DNA of 10,466 bases from Rhodospirillales bacterium (GTDB taxonomy: Bacteria > Pseudomonadota > Alphaproteobacteria > Acetobacterales > Acetobacteraceae): the NCBI GenBank assembly GCA_018971905.1, contig JAGWZS010000045.1, positions 1-10,466 on the forward strand, read 5' to 3'. The position numbers and the translations under genes are program-made. Below, in pieces: positions 7,541 to 10,466 of the stretch; within the stretch, counting starts at the first letter, position 1, and each line of letters opens with the position of its first letter. Under the pieces are notes generated by a model, which did no database searches, was not told the DNA's origin, and worked only from the letters and a program-made list of their open reading frames with translations.

Positions 7541-9165
7541 GTCCGGTTGTGCGCATTGCCCTGCTGTGGGCGCGTCATTCTGGTTGGCTTTTGCTGGCGG
7601 TTTTGCTTTCGCTGGCGGCGCTGGCGGCGGGCGTGGTGCTGATGGGATATTCTGGCCATGTGCTGGCGATGGTAATCATCGGCGGCGCGCTGGCGGTGCC
7701 AGCCTTGCTGGCATGGGTCGGCATTATCCGCGTGGGGCTGCGTTACGGCGAGCGTGTGGTGGGCCATGAGGCGATTTTCCGCGCGTTGGCGAGTTTGCGG
7801 GTGTGGATGTTCCGCGGCCTTGCGCGCGGCGCGGCTGGCGGGCTCGGTCTGCGCCGTTCAGGCGATATGCTGGCCCGGCTGGTGAATGATGTGGATACGC
7901 TGGACGGGTTATTTCTGCGTATTTTCGTGCCGCTGCTGGGCGCGGTTTTGCTGGTGCCAATGCTGGCGTGGACCCTGAATCGCGAACACGGGTTGGCCTT
8001 GCTGGTGCTGCTGCCGTTCTGCTTCGTGGCCTTTTGGGTGCCGTGGCGGGCGGTACGCGCCGCGGAGGAAAACGCGGGCAAAGCGGGGCTGGCCATGGCG
8101 GGCTTACGCACCGCCGCGCTGGATGCGCTGCATGGCCTGCGGGAAGTAAAGATTTTCGCCGCCGAGGGCCGGATGCTGGCGGAGGTGCAGGCGCGCGAGG
8201 CGCGGCTTTTGGCCGCGCAGCGGGATTTGGCCACGGAAGCCGCCAGGCTGAACGCCATTGCCTTCATCGCCGCGCAGGGCGGTATTTTGCTGGCGATCGT
8301 TTTGGGATTCTTCGGCTTGCCGATTGCGGCCGTGGCGGCCGTGCTGGTGCTTACCGCCGCATTCGAGGTGGTGTTGGGCCTGCCGCGTGCCGGTCTGCTC
8401 TATGGCCAGGCCAGAAAAGCTGCTGCCCGCGTGGTGCAGGCGGCCGAGGCCGGGCCGCCGGTGCCAGAACCAGCGGTACCCGCGCCGATGCCCAGCCGTA
8501 ACGCGATCGCCTTCGAGCATGTAAGCTTCCGCTACACGCCGGACCGGCCCTGGGTGTTTGAAAACCTCTCGCTGCAACTGCCGGAAGGCTCGCGTACCGC
8601 CATTCTGGGGCCATCAGGCGCCGGCAAATCCACCATCGCGGCATTGCTGTTGAAACTGGTGCAGCCGGTGAGCGGGCAGATTCGTTTTGGCGGCACGGAT
8701 ATTTTGCAACTACCAGCCGAGGCGCTGCGCCATCGGATCGCCTATCTGGGGCAGACAACACATTTATTTGCTGACACCATCCGCAACAATCTGCTGCTGG
8801 GTGATCCGGCGGCGGACGATGCCAGGCTGTGGGCGGCGCTGGAAGCGGTGCAGATGGCGGACGTGGTGGGTGCACTGCCGGAAGGACTGGATAGCTGGCT
8901 GGGCGAAGGCGGGGCCACGGTTTCTGGCGGGCAAGGGCGGCGTTTGGCTCTGGCGCGCACATTGCTGATGAATGCGCCGATCATTCTGCTGGACGAACCC
9001 TGCACCGGACTGGATGCCGCAACCGAGCAGGAATTTTTCCGTGTGTTTAATACCGCCACGGAAGGCCGCACCGTGCTGCTGATTCTGCACCGGCTGACGG
9101 GCGTGGAGCAACTGGACCGGATTTGGCGGTTTACGGGCAATACGCTGGTGGCGGCGGCGGGCTAA
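7537..9165 (+). CDS. cydC: Thiol (cysteine/glutathione) ABC exporter, subunit CydC
   Basis: This is the second half of the CydDC heterodimer, 542 residues. The membrane part contains the CydC hallmark RYGERVVGHEAIFRALASLR (69-88). The conserved His77 in it aligns with the His that coordinates regulatory haem in E. coli CydC (recalled from family knowledge, not tested). GDMLARLVNDVDTLDGLFLR (109-128) follows, also typical of CydC rather than CydD. Six hydrophobic segments lie within residues 16-282. The ATPase domain has Walker A GPSGAGKST (358-366), signature VSGGQGRR (462-469), Walker B IILLDEP (482-488) and switch His518. The start overlaps cydD by ATGA, implying stoichiometric translation. 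The TAA stop at 9163-9165 overlaps the stop codon of the convergent protease gene. Confidence 0.92.
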   Translation: MSPVVRIALLWARHSGWLLLAVLLSLAALAAGVVLMGYSGHVLAMVIIGGALAVPALLAWVGIIRVGLRYGERVVGHEAIFRALASLRVWMFRGLARGAAGGLGLRRSGDMLARLVNDVDTLDGLFLRIFVPLLGAVLLVPMLAWTLNREHGLALLVLLPFCFVAFWVPWRAVRAAEENAGKAGLAMAGLRTAALDALHGLREVKIFAAEGRMLAEVQAREARLLAAQRDLATEAARLNAIAFIAAQGGILLAIVLGFFGLPIAAVAAVLVLTAAFEVVLGLPRAGLLYGQARKAAARVVQAAEAGPPVPEPAVPAPMPSRNAIAFEHVSFRYTPDRPWVFENLSLQLPEGSRTAILGPSGAGKSTIAALLLKLVQPVSGQIRFGGTDILQLPAEALRHRIAYLGQTTHLFADTIRNNLLLGDPAADDARLWAALEAVQMADVVGALPEGLDSWLGEGGATVSGGQGRRLALARTLLMNAPIILLDEPCTGLDAATEQEFFRVFNTATEGRTVLLILHRLTGVEQLDRIWRFTGNTLVAAAG

Positions 9166-10043
9166 GCATAGCCCTGCGCCCGTGCCAGGGCGATAAAGCC
9201 GAGATCCAGCGTGAAAACCAGTGGCAGCGCCGCACACATGGCGACGCCGTGCAGGGTGGGAAAGCTCAGCTTCAAGGCGAGTACCGAGAACGTAAGCAGC
9301 AGCATGACGGCGGAAAATCCGAGTGCTCGGTTGCCTTTTGGGTCAACAGGGACGCGGGCGCCATAAAGCGCGGTTTGCCCATTTACAGCATGGTTGGTGA
9401 GAATGAGAGCGAACATGCCCTCCACGAGCATGAGCACGGGCAGGATTTTTTGTGGCCAGGCCAGGGCTGGTGCGTAGCCATGCAGAAAGATCAAAAAATC
9501 GTAGGAGAAATGGAACATTATGGGCACGACGAGCGCCAGCAGCACCAGCCGGTCATCCGAACCTTTTGGACTCTGCCAGGAGAGCGCCATGAAAGACCCC
9601 ATGGTAAAACCGAAGATGGCGTGCATGGGCACCGCCGAGAGCGCCCGAACGACCCACACCATGAAGCCGCCGCCCAGCACGTAGAGCTTGTTCTCAAACA
9701 CCGCGAAGCCAAGTGAGCAGCCTACCGCAACCAAAATGGCGATGCCGGGGCCAATCTCGTCCAGCTCACGCTTGCCAAAGCGTTTAACGGCGGCAAATTT
9801 CACCAACTCTTCTGGCACGGCAGCCAGCAGCAGGGCACGCACACAGGCATGAGCCATTGGGGAAAGTCCGGTTTCCGGCACCAGCGATTCTAAAAACTCA
9901 ATCAGCAGTGCCAACAAGGCAAAGCGTGCGCCGAGCTTGAACAGCCGCTTCCGCGTGGTCTTCGGCAGCCGCACATTTACCTTGATGGCCGCGATTTCCC
10001 ACAACAGCAGGGCCGGCAGAATAGCGATGAAAAAGCTGAACAC
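9162..10043 (-). CDS. PrsW-family intramembrane metalloprotease
   Basis: This hydrophobic protein of 293 residues has eight or nine predicted membrane segments. It carries the four short motifs of the PrsW family, which belongs to the same glutamic/metallo-protease clan as CPBP (CAAX) proteases. They are EExxK as P77-E-E-L-V-K82, FxxxE as F113-A-V-F-E117, HxxxG as H141-A-I-F-G145, and HxxxD as H178-F-S-Y-D182. Bacillus PrsW cuts an anti-sigma factor at site 1; the substrate here is unknown. I prefer the GTG at 10043 as start: AAGGA stands 7 bases before it, and the product then begins MFSFFIAILPALLLWE as family members usually do. The frame stays open to a TTG at 10103, which has no Shine-Dalgarno and would add 20 non-hydrophobic residues. 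It is convergent with cydC with interlocked stops, and divergent from hsp20. Confidence 0.85.
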   Translation of the reverse strand: MFSFFIAILPALLLWEIAAIKVNVRLPKTTRKRLFKLGARFALLALLIEFLESLVPETGLSPMAHACVRALLLAAVPEELVKFAAVKRFGKRELDEIGPGIAILVAVGCSLGFAVFENKLYVLGGGFMVWVVRALSAVPMHAIFGFTMGSFMALSWQSPKGSDDRLVLLALVVPIMFHFSYDFLIFLHGYAPALAWPQKILPVLMLVEGMFALILTNHAVNGQTALYGARVPVDPKGNRALGFSAVMLLLTFSVLALKLSFPTLHGVAMCAALPLVFTLDLGFIALARAQGYA

Positions 10044-10124
10044 GCGCGGGTCCTTCGTTGCGGGGCCGGTTAGTATAAGCGCCGCTCCGGCAGAGTCCTT
10101 CAACCGGGGTGCTGTTCATTTTTT

Positions 10125-10155
10125 CTTGAAGCCGGCCGAAAGATTCCTATAATAG
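10125..10155 (+). promoter_or_regulatory. Heat-shock (RpoH/sigma-32) promoter of hsp20, overlapping a sigma-70-like promoter
   Basis: CTTG (10125-10128), a 17-base spacer and CCTATAATAG (10146-10155) match the alphaproteobacterial sigma-32 consensus CTTG-N17-CYTATNTNNG at all but one position. The same bases also contain TTGAAG (10126-10131), 16 bases and a perfect TATAAT (10148-10153), which could be read by the housekeeping sigma factor. Transcription would start near 10160-10163, leaving a leader of about 105-110 nt. Confidence 0.8.
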
Positions 10156-10159
10156 TCAC

Positions 10160-10268
10160 TGTCCGGCCGCCTCAGTGAGGGGTTGGGCGCTCATCCGGTT
10201 CGCCAGACAGGGAGCCGAACGGGCATTTGTGAGTGTTTGACATACCTTGCTTTTGAAGGGGGTTTAAG
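10160..10268 (+). promoter_or_regulatory. ROSE-like RNA thermometer in the hsp20 leader
   Basis: The last hairpin fits the ROSE pattern found before Hsp20 genes. The conserved UYGCU box is present as TTGCT (10247-10251) within ACCTTGCT (10244-10251), which can pair with AGGGGGT (10257-10263), the Shine-Dalgarno, around the loop TTTGA. The pairing is weak (G-U pairs, one bulged U, one G-G apposition), as in ROSE elements that melt on warming. Upstream supporting stems are CCTC/GAGG (10170-10173 with 10177-10180) and CCGGTTCG/CGAACGG (10195-10202 with 10216-10222, one bulge). Inference: it represses translation at low temperature and melts on heat shock. Family-level similarity is judged by eye. 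Confidence 0.65.
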
Positions 10269-10466
10269 ATGACCTATGATTTCGCACCGCTTTTCCGTAC
10301 CGCTGTGGGTTTCGACCGGCTTGCCCGGCTTGTGGATACGCTGCCGCAAGAAGTGACGAGTTACCCGCCCTATAATATCGAAAAGACGGGTGAGGATACC
10401 TACCGCGTCAGCCTTGCTGTCGCAGGGTTTGCACCGGAGGATATCGAGCTGACGGTGAAGGACAAC
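10269..10466 (+). CDS. hsp20: Small heat-shock protein, Hsp20/IbpA family (N-terminal 66 codons)
   Basis: Hsp20 proteins are cytosolic ATP-independent chaperones that hold unfolding proteins until DnaK/ClpB can refold them. The visible 66 residues start MTYDFAPLFRTAVGFDRLARL, the typical N-terminal arm of alphaproteobacterial class A (IbpA-like) sHSPs. YPPYNIEKTGEDTYRVSLAVAGF (residues about 32-54) is the first beta-strands of the alpha-crystallin domain. The rest lies beyond the window. The ATG at 10269 follows the Shine-Dalgarno GAAGGGGG, which is itself the 3' arm of the ROSE-like hairpin. Regulation appears twofold: a sigma-32 promoter and a thermosensing leader. The symbol is family-level only. 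Confidence 0.92.
   Translation, partial: MTYDFAPLFRTAVGFDRLARLVDTLPQEVTSYPPYNIEKTGEDTYRVSLAVAGFAPEDIELTVKDN

Noticed and set aside
6961..8640. Repeated CCGGCAAATCCACCATC in cydD (near 6974) and cydC (near 8621)
   Set aside because: These are the Walker A codons of two homologous ATPase domains, explained by common ancestry and function.
10044..10103. TTG start at 10103 for the PrsW-type gene
   Set aside because: No Shine-Dalgarno, and the added 20 residues are unlike the usual hydrophobic start; the GTG at 10043 has AAGGA at good spacing. It is not excluded.

Overview
The window looks like chromosome of an acidophilic or acetic-acid-type alphaproteobacterium (family Acetobacteraceae or close). 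This rests on the high-GC, GCC/GGC-rich codon use, a short Ppx/GppA gene coupled to rlmE, a cydD-cydC pair, and a small heat-shock gene behind a promoter matching the alphaproteobacterial sigma-32 consensus. The genus is inference only.

Left part (1 to about 1350) is an accessory scar. It holds, in order: the end of an IS3-type insertion sequence whose transposase reads out of the window (1-144); the 3' piece of a gene cut off at the IS boundary (145-354); an intact, AT-rich PilZ-domain gene on the minus strand with a 15-bp tandem duplication in its last codons (375-698); about 250 bases with nothing recognisable; a minus-strand remnant of a phage-type tyrosine integrase that keeps its catalytic His and Tyr (950-1138); and a tandem 11-bp repeat (1268-1290). 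The scar stops just beyond the 3' end of a tRNA-Gln(CUG) gene (1353-1426, minus strand). tRNA 3' ends are typical integration sites, so the likeliest reading is a decayed integrative element.

Middle part (1573-5777) is housekeeping: ppx/gppA-type phosphatase and rlmE (ATGA overlap, one operon), then guaB (IMP dehydrogenase), all on the plus strand, followed by convergent panC (pantothenate synthetase). panC has no Shine-Dalgarno of its own but is preceded by a 7-codon reading frame with a strong one, overlapping the panC start as ATGA.

Right part: cydD and cydC (plus strand, ATGA overlap) encode the heterodimeric ABC exporter of thiols needed to assemble cytochrome bd. A PrsW-type intramembrane protease gene runs convergently, and its stop codon interlocks with that of cydC. 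Last comes a divergent small heat-shock (Hsp20) gene, cut by the window end. It carries a near-consensus heat-shock promoter and a leader of roughly 110 nt whose last hairpin has the hallmarks of a ROSE RNA thermometer.

I did not find a convincing new multi-gene system. The best leads are the ROSE-like thermometer with its overlapping sigma-32/sigma-70 promoter, the panC leader frame, the start-sequestering hairpin of the IS transposase, and the integrase/tRNA scar carrying an orphan PilZ gene.
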